Origin: Larimichthys crocea
Lineage: Eukaryota; Chordata; Actinopteri; Sciaenidae
Length of the DNA stretch: 64,000 bases
Direction of reading: 5' to 3'
Assembly (NCBI RefSeq): GCF_000972845.2
Contig: NC_040029.1
Coordinates: 2,072,975-2,136,974, forward strand
Shown: piece after piece, positions 1-12,800 of the stretch
Position numbering within the stretch: the first letter of the stretch is position 1
How the letters are laid out: each line of letters begins with the position of its first letter
Made by a program: the position numbers and the translations under genes
Notes under the pieces: model-generated
What the model was told of the DNA's origin: nothing
What the model saw: the letters and a program-made list of their open reading frames with translations, nothing else
Database searches by the model: none

Positions 1-1926
1 TTAGCAGCTTTTTTTGGAATCAGGGTTCTTAACCGACAGAACCAGGTCATGTATAAGCGCGATATCAATCTTGGCAACGTATTTTGCAAAATGTCAGACT
101 ATTCCTTCAAAGTGATGCACCCAGGTTTTCGCCCTGCCTTCATGTGTGGCTGTCCTGAACATAAAAAAAAAAACACTTTTTTTTTGTTGTTGTCGAAGGC
201 ACCGGTTCAATTCGAGCAGTTTCAAGTGGCTGCCACGTGAAAAAAAGGTCGAAGCCTTTCACACTTTCACAAACAGTAATTCATCAGATGCTCCTCGAGG
301 AAATGTGTAGGGTTTGTTAATGCTGCAGACGCAAGCAGGATTTTATACTGTCTTACAATAAAGTTAAGTTTTATACCCATGAGCACATTCATCATACATT
401 ACTCTCTTCATATATTCGATCTCCATCACCTGTTTTCTCCAAAGGATCCAACGCTGCTGCTGCTGTGGCCGATTTGCCCTGTAGACCCCAGGCCTCCTCA
501 CTCAGTGGGAGGACAAGAAAGAATCGGCGCAAACCTCGTCATTTGTCTGCTATATATAATTCTTTAGTGCTGGTACGTCTTCTGACCGGAGCAACATTCA
601 TAGGGGACAATGAAAGGAATCGGTGGGATGCTTCTCTCTCTTTTTTTCCCTCCCCTCCCCACCACGACGCTCTTTCATCTCTCCTTCCCACAAGGCTGAT
701 TCACCACTTGTGACCCCTGCGGCTGCCTTCGTTGAAAATAGACAACAAAGTGTCTGAGATGAAAACCGGTGAGCGGTTGTAGGCCAGATTGCCGCTCAGC
801 TTTAAGTTGGTCGGGCAGCGGCGATGGCTCTCGCAGAGCTGACACTTTCATTTGTCTGGATTCCGGCCGTGTGAAGGGGGGAGCGGGCTGGCACTGCCAC
901 GCACCCACATCTGTGAGCATTAACACAGGCCTGACAGCCCTTTACTGGATGGAACATCTAAAATGCCTGGAACAAATCAAACTAGATAAATGTGTTGTAG
1001 TAGAAATGTTATGCAACTCAAAATTCATCCACCCTGTAGTCTCAGAGTCAGTCTTTCTAGCTCTCTACCTTGGGGACATCTACTAGCATTACCTTATCCT
1101 CCTATTAAACCCATGGATGTGTGTGTGTGTGTGTGGCCAATTTGTCTCTGGACTAGGCCATTGTGCAGTGGACTTCACAACACTGAAGCAAACCTGGAAG
1201 CTAGAAAACTTTCTTGGCTCATGGGCTCAGTCATTTTCACTCACTAATGTGACTGGCCGCCATCCTGGGGTCTGGTATCCGGTTCTTAATACATCCACAG
1301 AGATGATAAGTTCTTTCCTCAGGGTTTCACCTCTTGCCTGTTGATTGTTTTTCATTTTGTTAAACTTTTTCATGGTGTTAAACTACTTTGCTATTTAGGA
1401 AATACAAGTGTTCAGACAAATGGCTTGAAGGACTCGAAGGAGAACCATCGCTGACGCTCGTCTCTAGATAACCACGAGTTGCTTTTTGTGTCAGGAGACA
1501 ATACATGTAGCCTTGATGGGGAGCAAAGCTTTGCAGCTAAGCTATGGGCAGAAGAAATATGCATTTATAGAGCTGTACGTTTGTCTAATCATAGAAAGTG
1601 TGATATTTAATATTTAGGCAGACTTTGCAGGTTGCTTTGCAATTCAGGATCAACTCATAAGCAGGGTTTGTAAAATAGTAACACAATCAATTAAATCGGC
1701 CAACAACCTAAACTATGTTTCACTATCATTACTCACATCAGCCTCATCATTTCACCAGCAGCTTTTGAAAAAGAAAAATGGTCTGAAGTCTGCATGAGGT
1801 GACTTCTCACTGCACATTTTTCTTTTTAGAAATGTGTGTGGAAAATATGTCCGAATAGGGAACAAAGATTCAGATTATATCAGATAAAAGTAATATATAT
1901 GTGACTTTGTTTTTTATTTCCTTTTT

Positions 1927-2400
1927 ACCCCATTAACTATCTCATGTGTCACCATAGACAGTATAAATAGTGGACAGCGTATCCCACAGGTTTCTGAAGA
2001 GCCATTTTGGTGGCTCTTGTCACCTCCATGCTGGTAGTCTTACCTGCTCCGACTCCTGGCTAATCTAAAATTTGGCAAAGATGTGAATGAAGCCTGGTTG
2101 CTCCAACAAACCATCTATAACGGCATTGAACTGTCAATCAAAGCAGCCACACTTTTAATTCTGCATAACTTTATGCTTAAATATCATTTGAACAGGTGAG
2201 TTCTATAAAAATTCACCCTTAGTACAGTTGTACAGACCAAAACTGTTTTTTGTACCAGGCTGTAAACATGTTTAATTCTGCTGTGAAGTTGGACATTTGA
2301 ACATGGGGACTCACTTCTGGAGCCAGCCTCAAGTGGACATTTGAGGAACTGCAGTTAGTTTTTGCCGCTTACACGTTCACAGCCAAGGTGGTGTCCGCTT
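1927..2400 (+). repeat. dispersed repeat, copy 1
   Basis: This stretch shares blocks with 4258-4410: a CCCCATT start, a 'GTCACCAT.GACA.TATAAA' block, 'GGTGGCTCT', and the string 'TTTTTGTACCAGGCTGTAAA'. The blocks occur in the same order with different spacing, so both are degraded copies of one interspersed element. I cannot name the family. Confidence 0.55.
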
Positions 2401-3672
2401 AGTTATGACACAGTAAATCCGTACATAATTGCGAACATTGTTTCTTTTCTTCTACGGAGGCATTTTAAATCTCAGGTATGTCGGAGGAAGTTGTTGTTCC
2501 TGGTATGTCAGTCGCTGTGCCAACCCCTCCTGCTGTTTTGAAAGATAAACCGCCTGTGCACAGGGAATAAAACGGCTGCATCAAAGTCATCTCTTCAACT
2601 TTTGATCGCCTTCAAACTATTCCAAGATGCTTATCCACGAGCAGGAATACAGTACACGTAACTGTACACAGCATTTCGGTATGCTGAGTGGTCTGAATCC
2701 ATCTCGTCCTCTGCAGGGGAAGATAAGAACCTCCTTCATGAATAAAGATGTTTCGGCATCCTCTGCTCTCTCTGTGTTCAATATGTACTTGTTACAGCGG
2801 CCATTATTTATAGTCCCACTAAGACCCAGAGTGGTGAGAGTGGGTCTCATGGGGGATTGGGAAGTGGAGCCACCGCTACCTATAGTGGGAAAGATATACC
2901 ACCTCACCCCCGCTGAGAACTTCGTGCAGGAAATGAACTCATAAATCAAGCAGTAAATTGAGTGTAGGGCTGTGCTTACTCATCTCAAGAGGTCCGCTCC
3001 TCTTCCTCCACACAGCCCTGCTCCTTTTTTTACTGCATGACTAATGCAACGCCGCAACTTCTGCGTGTCTGCCGCTCTGCTAAACTCTGATCAAACAGTG
3101 TGGATTTTATTTTCATGTAAACATCATAACTCCAGGGAGTGTAGGTGCATAGGAAAAGTGAGGTTTGGGTCCAAAAACAAGCACAGCAGCATCACGTCCT
3201 ACAGCTGAACTTCAGCGCCTCATTGTGATGCCACTGGTGAGAGCTGCCTGTCTTTACTCTGACACAGCCTGGGAGGAGAGTCTCCCCTGCCCGCCTCAGG
3301 CTACACTGACAGTCACAGGGCCTGTCCGGAGGAATTAAAATCTCTATTTATCAGGAGTCGACTGAAGCTATCAGGGGACTGGCCGAGGAAATGGCACACA
3401 CAGTCGGCCTTTTCCAGCAGTGGGACTCTGATAGAGAGTTCAACAGGCTTGGATGTGCCCGTGCAGGTTTGTTTCTTGACAGCATGTGTGATGTGAAAAG
3501 AAAGAAAGGGGGGAAAAAAAAAAAGAGGAAACACTCTCACCTCAGCTTCACACTTTGTTAAAGTGCTGCGCCAGCCTGTGCATTGTCCTGAATGTGAATC
3601 ACTCTTTAATGTGATGCTTAAAAGAAACATCCAAAGACCAATTTGAAGACTGATCCTTGAATACCAGCAGCA

Positions 3673-3696
3673 GTGTGTGTGTGTGTGTGTGTGTGT
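3673..3696. repeat. (GT)n microsatellite
   Basis: Pure GT dinucleotide run of about 12 units. Its reverse strand is the source of a threonine/histidine-rich spurious frame. Confidence 0.9.
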
Positions 3697-4257
3697 ACGT
3701 GTGGATCCGCCCTGCTGAGCGTTGCTCCCCATTAAAGCAGGGACTGTGTCGCCTCCTGCAGCTGCTCTCCATCACGGCAGCGGTAGGCAGCATCTCCTCT
3801 GACAGAGAGGGAGGACAAGGAAGGAGGAATCGCCCATCGCTCCTCCGGCAGCGCCCGCAGAGCTGAGATCAGATCTCTACTGACCTCCTTTGGTGAAATG
3901 ATGTACATGTTAGTGTGGCTGCCACAGGCGTGGAAATGTACTGCTGCACAGCTCTCATCATCAAAATCAAATGTTCTCTTGATGGATATTTCTACTCTAT
4001 GTTTTTGACAATATCCTTAAAAAATTGATTTTAAGACCACATGAACAACATACATTGATTGTTTTTGTAACGGAAAGTAACTAAGTACATTTACTTCAGT
4101 ACTATACTTTAGAGGTACTTGTATATACTTGAGTGTTTCCATTTTCAGCGACTTTAAACGTCTCCCCCACATTTTATTTGAAAGTACTGAACATAGTGAT
4201 TTAAAAAAAAGATTGTTTCATTGTTTCAGTCATTCCCAGCCTTTAATGATTCTCCTC

Positions 4258-4410
4258 TACCCCATTTATCATCTTATGTCGTCACCATTGACATTATAAA
4301 GAATGGATGATGTCACCCAGAGTGTGGTGGCTCTGCCCGCTGTCATGTTGGCAGTCCATAGAGACCAAAACTTGTTTTTGTACCAGGCTGTAAATCTGTT
4401 TACACATTGA
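4258..4410 (+). repeat. dispersed repeat, copy 2
   Basis: This is the second, shorter copy of the element at 1927-2400, with the same ordered blocks ending in 'TTTTTGTACCAGGCTGTAAA'. Confidence 0.55.
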
Positions 4411-4965
4411 TGCATCAAGAAGATCTCATATAATAAAAACGTCTGAGTAGTTTTACTTTTTATATTTACTTTGTTTAGTAGTAATCTGAATACTTTCCCC
4501 CTCCACTTTGCAGCAGGTTAATGGGGCCCCCATGTGAAAATGCATTTCAACCACAAGAGGGAGCCCTGCAATAAGACGAGCACAGAAACTTTTGGAAATC
4601 TTCACTTGCATCCTCTGAGCTATGCTCGTGGTTATTTCAGTATTTCATCCTGTTCTCCGCTTCCAGCGTTTTCACTCCGTTTTATTCGATTTCGTCAGCT
4701 GAAGAGGGGGCCGCCTGCAGCCCTGGCTCCGGGTCTCATCTCTGTTTCCAGACTCCCCGTTTCAAAGCTCAGCTCGGCTCTGCTGCTCCCTTCCCCCCCC
4801 TCTCTCCCTGCGAGCTGCGTCAACCCACCACAATTTCAGCGGAAGTGGAGAGCTTTGCCTTTAAAGTACAAAGCGTGGCATGACTCTGCTCCATACACTA
4901 GTGTCACTAGTTAAAAATAACTTTTATAATATTTAAGTTCTTCCTCTATGGCTGATAAATCAGAA

Positions 4966-5020
4966 TCAGAAATACTTTAATAATCCCAGGGGGAAATTAT
5001 TTTTGTTACAATACTCCAGG
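4966..5020 (-). repeat. LINE/SINE 3' tail, reversed
   Basis: The stretch reads 'ACTTTAATAATCCCAGGGGGAA' in pieces. That is the reverse complement of the common fish non-LTR tail 'TTCCCC..GGGATTAATAAAGTAT', an intact-looking example of which sits at about 60405-60440. Confidence 0.5.
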
Positions 5021-5454
5021 TTATGTTAAACAAGTAATTATCAATTACAAACAAAATATAAATTGAAAAAAGGTATATACAAGAACAAATTAACATTAAA
5101 TAAATAAAGTGCAGCAAATGCAAACGTGCGTGTATTGCTTTTATACAAAATAAGATTAAACTATACCTGAATGGAATTTGTTTATATCAGCATTAAACAG
5201 TTCATAGAAGAAGATGTTTTAAAAAGAAAGAAATTAAAATATTTAGATTATATGGCATGAATATAACATGTTAATGCAAAGTATGAAAATATCTAGAAAG
5301 TATCTGGGGACAAATAGAAACCACAGAAACCACAGTATGTAAACATCAAGTGTTTGGATACAAATAATATAGTATTATATATGCAAAATGTCAGGTGACG
5401 TATTTAAAAATGATAGATGGGGGGGGAAAAAATAATGGATTTACATATTAGATT

Positions 5455-5500
5455 AGATATACTTTATTCATCCCACCACGGGGAAATGTACTTGTTACAG
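5455..5500 (-). repeat. LINE/SINE 3' tail, reversed
   Basis: 'ATATACTTTATTCATCCC' followed by 'GGGGAAAT' is the reverse complement of the same non-LTR tail seen at 60405-60440. Confidence 0.55.
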
Positions 5501-6034
5501 CAGTAGAGGAAAGTGTAGCATACACTACAGAATTAGAACAAAGAAAAAAAGACAATAAACGGACAGAAATATCTATGACCTACACAATAAACCCGAAAAA
5601 CAATCAACCTTCAGCTTGTCTTAATGTCCAATGTTTTTCCTTGCCTCTGTAAAGCACTATGAATTGCCTTGTGTACGAATTGTGCTATACAAATAAACTT
5701 GCCTTGCCTTCAAAACAGACAAGTACTGAGGATAAAAGTGGCATGATATATAAAAAGAGTATTGTAATGTAAAGTGACCATAGTATAAGAAACATTGCAA
5801 AGAAAGTGACCATGATACAAATATTATTTTTTATTATTATATAGCTGTGGATTAAGCTGTAAAAAGTGTTTTATTGTGGACGAGTCTTTGTCCTTGCAGA
5901 TTTTATCTATACTGTTTTAAGTCATGTATGCATATGTGTAAATATCCCCTAAAATATAGACCTTAAATGTCTTTTATATTGTTAATAATAGCCGGTTGAT
6001 TCATTTATTAATTGATTTATTTTGAAGGTCATCA

Positions 6035-6211
6035 CCGGAAGTGTTGGTAGTAACAGTGGAGGGCTTAATGGCGGTCTCTCTTTTTTTTTTGGTGAAGAGA
6101 TTTAGGAATGTGGAGACCAGCAGCAGCTACGTCACCCTGAAATCCGCTGGGGTCCCGTCGTCAGAAAACTTTAAACAAAGCTTCATTGAATTAACGACTC
6201 AAAACCACCCG
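6035..6211 (+). promoter_or_regulatory. candidate upstream promoter and alternative first exon of dzip1
   Basis: An ETS-type motif ACCGGAAGTG lies at about 6035, as at many TATA-less vertebrate start sites. An ATG at 6068 opens 48 codons, beginning MAVSLFFLVKRF, that run to a consensus donor G|GTAAGT at 6211/6212. The exon ends in phase 0, and dzip1 exon 2 (7043) begins in phase 0. Splicing 6211 to 7043 would therefore add an alternative N-terminus in frame, while splicing into the 6876 exon would make it 5' UTR or an upstream ORF. I see the ATG, motif and donor directly; transcription is inferred. Confidence 0.35.
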
Positions 6212-6742
6212 GTAAGTCCGTTTTTTTATTTATTTTTAACAACATTTAACATATGTTAAAGTCACAAGTGTGGGTGATGCGCCGTGTTTTTGTTTTACGT
6301 TGTTTTAAAGTAAAAAAAAATGTCCGTTAGCGAGGAGAGCTTTGAAATAACGTGAGACTCGGCTCCATGTTTGTTACTCAGACAAGTTGAAGCATGTGTT
6401 TAGCTTTTGTTTAGGTGGAGGTCAAAGCGAGGGGATAAAACAAAAAGAAAAGAAAAGAAAGAAGAAGCCTGCCCGAACATGAAATGATTGTTTCAGACTG
6501 AAACGTGACTCCAAAGAGATTAGTTAACGGTATTTTTTTTTGGTGCTAGCAACCATTTTAAAGCTCGACTTGAGCTCATTTAAAGGTTTGTTTCGGCGGG
6601 AAAATTTTTAATCCATAAACCTACATCTTTTTAAGACTTGCTGCTGTCTTTTTCCCCCACGGGACACATGTCTTCGTACACATTTGCTGATTGCCGCCTC
6701 TGTTTTCATAACATGTCTCCCCCCCAGGGACGCTCCGTCTCT

Positions 6743-6756
6743 GTCTCCATGGTAAC
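6743..6756 (+). promoter_or_regulatory. RFX X-box in dzip1 promoter
   Basis: GTCTCCATGGTAAC is a near-palindromic match to the RFX X-box (ideal GTTGCCATGGCAAC). It lies 120 bp upstream of the dzip1 start codon in GC-rich promoter-like sequence. RFX factors are known master regulators of ciliary genes, and dzip1 is a ciliary gene, so position and target agree. Confidence 0.65.
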
Positions 6757-6875
6757 GCGGCGGACGCCCAGCCTCGGTGTCGTCGCGTTGAGCTGCCTGC
6801 AGAAAGGAGGGCGGACCCGGGGAGGAGAGGAGAGGAGAGACCGCTCTTTCTCTCCCGGAAAAAAATCAGTCGAAG

Positions 6876-9800
6876 ATGGTAAGGAGAGCGCGGCTGCGTG
6901 CGGACACAGACAGCGGCCATAGGTAGATGGAGACCCGGCTCTGCAGTGCTGGAATCTGTGCCTGAGCAGATGCTTGCTGGCTCTCTTCCTGTGATTGTGA
7001 TTGTGTGTTTAAATGAGGATTCAAAGTCTCTCTTTGTTTCAGCCATTTCACGACGGAGTCTACTACCCCTACTCTAGTGACACCCAGGGGACCCATTCAT
7101 CAGCCGGGATCCCATCCCTCCTGAATTCACCGCTCAGCCAGCACTCCGTACCTGCGCCGGGCATGACTCCATCCAGCGGAGCCTCCGTCGTCCTCCCGTT
7201 CAAGTTCCGCCCGCGCAGGGAGAGCGTGGACTGGCGGCGGATCAACGCGGTGGACATAGACGCGGTGGTGAGTCAGCTGGACGTGGACGCTCTTCAGGAG
7301 CACATCAGCACGGTGACCTTCTGCAGCCTGGACGGCGAGCGGTGTCAGCGGTGCCAGAGCCCCGTTGACCCGGCTCTGGTCAAGCTCCTGCAGCTGGCCC
7401 AGCTCACGGTGGAGTGGCTCCTCCACTGCCAGGAGTTCCTCACGCTCAACCTGCGGGCGGCCGAGGAGAGGCTGGCGGCGGCCGGCGCCGAGCGCGAGCA
7501 GCTGCAGGCTCAGCAGAAGAAGCAGGAGGAGAAGGCGAAGGCGCTGACGGCCGAGCTCAAGCAGAGGAAGAAGGTCATCCGCACCCAGCAGTCGCTGCTC
7601 ACGCCGCGGATCATCAGCAGCCACAAGGTACTGCTGACAAGCTAAACGCTCACTCCCCAGGGGGGGGGATCGGTTACCATTTGCATTTCACATATGTGTG
7701 GCGAGCGCGCATGCAGCCAGCTCCATCACCCCCACCCACCCCCCTTCGCTCCTCCTCCGCAGGGCCCCAGATCTGTCATTGTTCCCAGGATCTATTCACA
7801 GCTCCGGCTTTGTGCGTTTTCACATGGAGGGGGAAAGAGGGAAAGCTTTCATCGGAAGGCGACAAAATTTTGGTTGAGAAAACGTTGTTCTGCCACGCGT
7901 GTGTGTGTGTTGTTTTGGTGTGGTTATAATCAGCTTCAGACTGGAAGAATAGGATTTAGAGCTGCGGGACAGATGGTGTCGTTTGGTGGCAATTAGTTCT
8001 TTTAATCCACTTACAAAAGGGCGACAAGAGCAGTAATCAAGACGACCGGCTGACTCCCACCGGCACACACACGTCTTCGTAGAGCGTTTTGTCCTTTAAG
8101 TGTCTCAGACGTGTGTGTACTGTTTGTCTGTTAAACACAGCCTCCTTTAGGAAGGTTATTTATAGCGCAAATCAAAAATCGCCCTCTGCTCTTCAAGTGT
8201 AAGGCTGCCGCTGACCCGGCCAGGCAGTTGCCAAGGCAACAGATATAGTGTGTCATGACAGCGCGTGGTTGCTAGGTGTGCGCTTGAAGCTCGGCTAACA
8301 GAGGTGGCTCAATAATTGATAGAGTGGCCATGTGTTTGTGTCCCTCGAGGACCTTTGGCATTTGGTAACGCTCACGTCGCTGCCAAATAAACACCGGAGA
8401 CTGATTGGATTTCACTGAAACGTTCGCAGTTATTCCAAACACTAATGTGATCGTATCTCGTTGTAGAGTCTCCGCTACCATATGGTGCGACTGCGTATCA
8501 GTAGCAGCAGGTTTAACGTTGAATGAAGTCACTGGCACAATGAGTGGCGGAGTTAAATGTAGCATGTGATCTGTGTGTGTGTGTGTGTGTGTGTGTGTCT
8601 GGTTGTTAAGTGTTAGTGAGCTGTGTGGTGACGCCTGCCGCGTGGAACGACTCAGCATCACTCTCACTATCTGTCTGTTTGGAAACACATGCCCGAACTC
8701 ACCATCTTTATGTCAGTCACTGCTCCTTACCCTTATATAGATATATGAAGTATTTATATATTGCCAAGTTCTCATTTTCTATTCAGTTCTTTGGATTTTT
8801 TGGGGTTTTTCTATAAAACAAACACACACAGTAAATATTGTGCACATTATATTATAGCTGCAGCAATAAATCGATGAGCTGCAACTGTTCTGATGATTGA
8901 TCAACAGTTAAAGTCCATCTTCTCAGGGACTGGCTGCTTTTCCTTGTCTTAAATGATCGTGAGTTGATGTTTGTCATGTAGAGACCAAAAAAACAACTTG
9001 AAGACATCATCCCGGGAACTATGGTGGATGTTTTTTCACTTTTATTCTAATAAATAATAAACTAAGAATTGAGAAATTCTGCAGATGAATCAGAAATGAA
9101 AATAATAGTTGGTTGCAGACACTATATATAACTTCTTCATCAATTTGACAACGCATGCACGGCATCAGCAAATACAAACAAGTAACAAGTGGCAAATATG
9201 TACAACACTGGTTGTTGATGTGATGGGGAAATGTGAAAATATATATTGTGTAAACTGTATGTTTTGAAAAACGCAAGTTCAAGCCATCATCAAATTCAGA
9301 GCAACATCTCACTCATAGTTCAGGTTATCTAAGATCATCCTTCCAGTTTCCGCCGTCGTTATTACCCGAGGCGATGTGTTAATGTCTGTGTTTTGTTTCT
9401 TTTAGTGTCCACAGTGTGACAAATCCTTCATCAATTCCTCCTTTCTGCAGAATCACATGCAGCGCCGCCACCCTGACGAGTACGACAACCGTAAGTCAAC
9501 CGTTCGTGAAGTTCTCTGCGCAGTTTAGAGGTACATGATCATAGACTAAAGGAAGGAGTCAGATAGATTAATTACTTATAAAGATTCCCTCACTTTGTTT
9601 TGTTGCGTAATGTTTCTTGGTTTCCTTCCCTCCAGAGTTGCGTTCAGACAGCGAGAAGAAATCTCAGATTGAAAGTCTCAAATTGGAGATCGACAGCCTG
9701 AAGGCGCAGATTGTTCAGCAGCAGCAGGACCTTCAAGCCAAAGCAGCTCAGGTGGGAGACGGAGGCTGAAATTTATCAGCAGAAATGTCAAACTTTGGTT

Positions 9801-12800
9801 CCACAGACTGACATGTGAGGATTTGATGTTAGTTACGTTTGTGCTTTTGACTGAGCTCTTTTCATTTCTGTTGGGAGCGCAGGAAAAAGAGCAGCAGTCC
9901 ATCCACAAAGACCTGCTCAGAGAAATGGACCGCTTCAAAGCGGAGGAGATGGCACGCATGGACAGAAAGATAGAAGACAGCAGGGATGGCATCCGCAGGG
10001 AGATGGAATTTCTTTACACCCGGAACATTCAAGCTCTCAATGTACGAAAAGGACACTAGCTCTTTATTTGTGTTTATTTCCATCACCGTTTTTTTTATTA
10101 TTTGACATATTTTCATTTATAGGAAGCAAACCAGAATCAAACAGCCAAGCATGAGAAATCAGTCAGCCCTGTTCAGTCGCAGCCCGAGAGAGACGTGGAC
10201 AACTACAAAGAGATGCAGATCCAAGCCATCCAAAAGCTGGAACACCAAATGAAGAAACAGGTCAGTGCAGAGGAGAGATGTTGTTTGAAGACCTACACGT
10301 GAATGAAGTTATTTCAAGTCCAGAAATCTTCTCTTCTAGGATAAAAAGTGGGAGGCCAGGCTGCAGGAGATAAAGGCTCAACACGAGTCCGAAAAGAATC
10401 AGGTAAGGTTGCAACAATATCCAAAAAAGCTTTTTGTTAGAAATCATCCAGCCGGGTAACTCATCCGCGTTTCCTGTCGCCTTCAAGCTGCTGAACGAGC
10501 TGAGCAGAATGCAGTCGTCCGTGTCCGACCAGCAGGAGCGCAGCCAGAGGCTGCAGCAGGAGATGGGGAGGAGGCTGCAGGAGAAGGAGCAAACCATCAA
10601 GGCTCAGAAGGAGCAGGTTAACACTGATTCTCTCACACACACACACACACACACACACACAGCCAGCACAGACCAAGCGCGATTATGGCAAGAGGAAGCG
10701 AGGCGGAGGGTCAGCCCTTGTTCAGGATATCCTGTATTTGCTTGCATGGGCTCCGATTGTGTTGTATTGAGACATAATGCTACTGTATGTACAAAAAAAG
10801 GCCTCAGCCCAATACAGCCACTGACAGCAGGAAAACAGACAAACTAATAGGTTGCCAGAGTAACGAATAATTGTCTCCGGCTCCCGTAGCCGCGGTGACA
10901 GGAATGTCTATCCAGGCCGGAGTTATCTGTTCACTTGCTCACAGTCTGGTGTGTGAGCCGAGGTCGCCACTTGAACGTTTTAACGTGACGCAGTCGGAAA
11001 CGTTGCGTGAGCCTTGGCAGCAACTTAATACAGCTCTGATACGGCTGACAGACGAGGTGAAATTACAAAGGATCTGGATCGTTTGATGTACGCTGGTAAT
11101 CTGAATCTACGGCACGAATGGCGGACCCTGCCACCACCAATGAAAGCCACTATAGGGAGAGTTAATTACAGAGTGCATACACGACACAATGGGGGTTCAT
11201 TTAAGCAGGAAATGAGGTTCATGAGGTTTAACTTTTTCTTTTTTCTTTTTTTTTTTCACGTACAGATCAGGAATATTTCTTCAAATCCACCCACCAAAGT
11301 CGTGGAAGTACCAGGTACTCATCATATATTCAAGATGTTTTCATCAGCAAAATGTTTCACTGAAGGAAAACAACATCTACGATCCTAACGCACTCGTCGC
11401 ATTCTCTGTTTTTCAGTCATCGTCAGTGCGCCGGCCCCAGAGCCCAAAGCAAAGAGAGTTGTACTCGGTGAGTTCGTAGAAGTTGAGCCGCCCCCTGAGA
11501 GGCTGAGCACGTGCTTCTGTGCATGAGGGGTTTACATTGCTGTTCCAGAGGGCTTTATAAAACAGTGCTGTCACCACCACCTCCTTCTTCTACACCTTTT
11601 TAACACACATTTTATCTGACCCCCGCTGACCTTTCACCTCCATGTGCTGTCCAATTAGAGGAGCCCGTGTGTGCTCTTAAGCTGGATCCTATACAGGAGC
11701 TGTCAGAAGAGGAGAGAGGTAAAATAGACCCAACAGAGCCGCTCGCTCGACTGCATGCCGTCTGCATGGATGCATCAGTCTGTCATGAGCAGCCTTCTCT
11801 TTAAGTGTGTCAAGACTGAGTCACCTTAGTCCACACTGACGTGAAAGGCATGATCTCAGAAACACCAACACGTGGTCTGTGATATTCTGTGACGTCCCTC
11901 CATCATCTTGTCGCCTTGTTTGTGGCAAATAAACCTCTAGACGTCCTCCTCTTCTGTCCGCCCCGCCACAGTCCATCCGTCCATCTATCCGACTGAAGCG
12001 TTGGCATGGAGCTTGCTGTGAAATTTGGCAACCGCATGCTCTGTCACGACTCTGCCGCCTGTCGCCGGAGCCCCTGGTTTGTCCATGAACGGCGGATTAA
12101 GTGAGATTTCTTTCGCAGACTCGAGCAGCTTCTCTGAGAGGAGGCCGGCGGTGGAGAAGAAGCCTGAGCCCGCGCCAGAGAGGAAGACGAGGGTGACGTC
12201 CAGCGTCCTGAGAAGGAACAACAGCATCAAGAAAGACATGCGGCCAGATATCGAGCAAGCTGTCATGATGAAGCTGGAGAACCTCGGAGTCAAGCCGGTA
12301 AGTTCACAGAAAGCAATCTTAAATGTTCTCGTACTCAAACAGTTTTCCTTAAACCTCCTTCTCCTGCTCCTCAGGATCAGAGCGGCCTGAAGAACAAAGA
12401 GTTCACCTCCATCCTGGCCAAGGTGCACACAAACCGGGATAGCTTCGCAAGGGGGAAGCCTGACTACTGGCGCCAGCGGGAGGAGATAGCCAGCACCGTG
12501 GATCAGAAGCTGGGTGGCGAGAGGAGAGGCAGTGACCCCGTTCCTGAATCACAGGCCAGATCCAGACAATCTGTTCAAGGTGAGTCAGCAGAAAGCCGAA
12601 GCAAACCGAAGCTGTGACACGCCATCAGTGAGCCGCTAACTTTTCTATTATCTGTGTTTGTCTGCGCAGTGTTGCAGATACGCCCTCGATCCAGCAGCCT
12701 GCCCTCAAGAGCGACCCAGGTGACGTCTGCAGTCAGACAGCCTAAGACTCCGCAGCCAGCACCGAGGACCAAGACCACCACCCAACCCAAGACGTCCACA

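Larger units (their letters stand above)
1..6000. other. 5' flank without a supportable gene
   Basis: I find no exon series or recognisable protein here. Open frames up to about 126 codons exist on both strands but show no family motif and no matching splice structure. The interval holds short CA/TG runs, two copies of a dispersed repeat (about 1927-2400 and 4258-4410) and LINE-type 3' tails near 4966-5020, 5455-5500 and 5643-5715. In human the neighbour on this side of DZIP1 is DNAJC3, which is not visible here and presumably lies further left. Stretches at 760-930 and 2600-2950 are less repetitive and could be regulatory, but nothing in the sequence proves it. Confidence 0.6.
7628..9405 (+). 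other. dzip1: dzip1 intron 2
   Basis: This 1.8-kb intron is GT-AG (GTACTG to TTTTAG). It carries a TG microsatellite at 8572-8598 and an unusually good X-box palindrome at 8227-8240. I see no other gene in it. Confidence 0.85.

Noticed and set aside
4534..4914. 126-codon + strand frame upstream of dzip1
   Set aside because: Low-complexity Ser/Pro/Leu composition, no motif and no splice partner.
7127..7624. 165-codon Leu-rich minus-strand frame
   Set aside because: It is the antisense of dzip1 exon 2, a GC-rich coiled-coil coding exon.
7414..7929. 171-codon + strand frame over dzip1 exon 2
   Set aside because: An alternate frame of the coding exon that runs into intron 2; the DZIP1 frame is certain.
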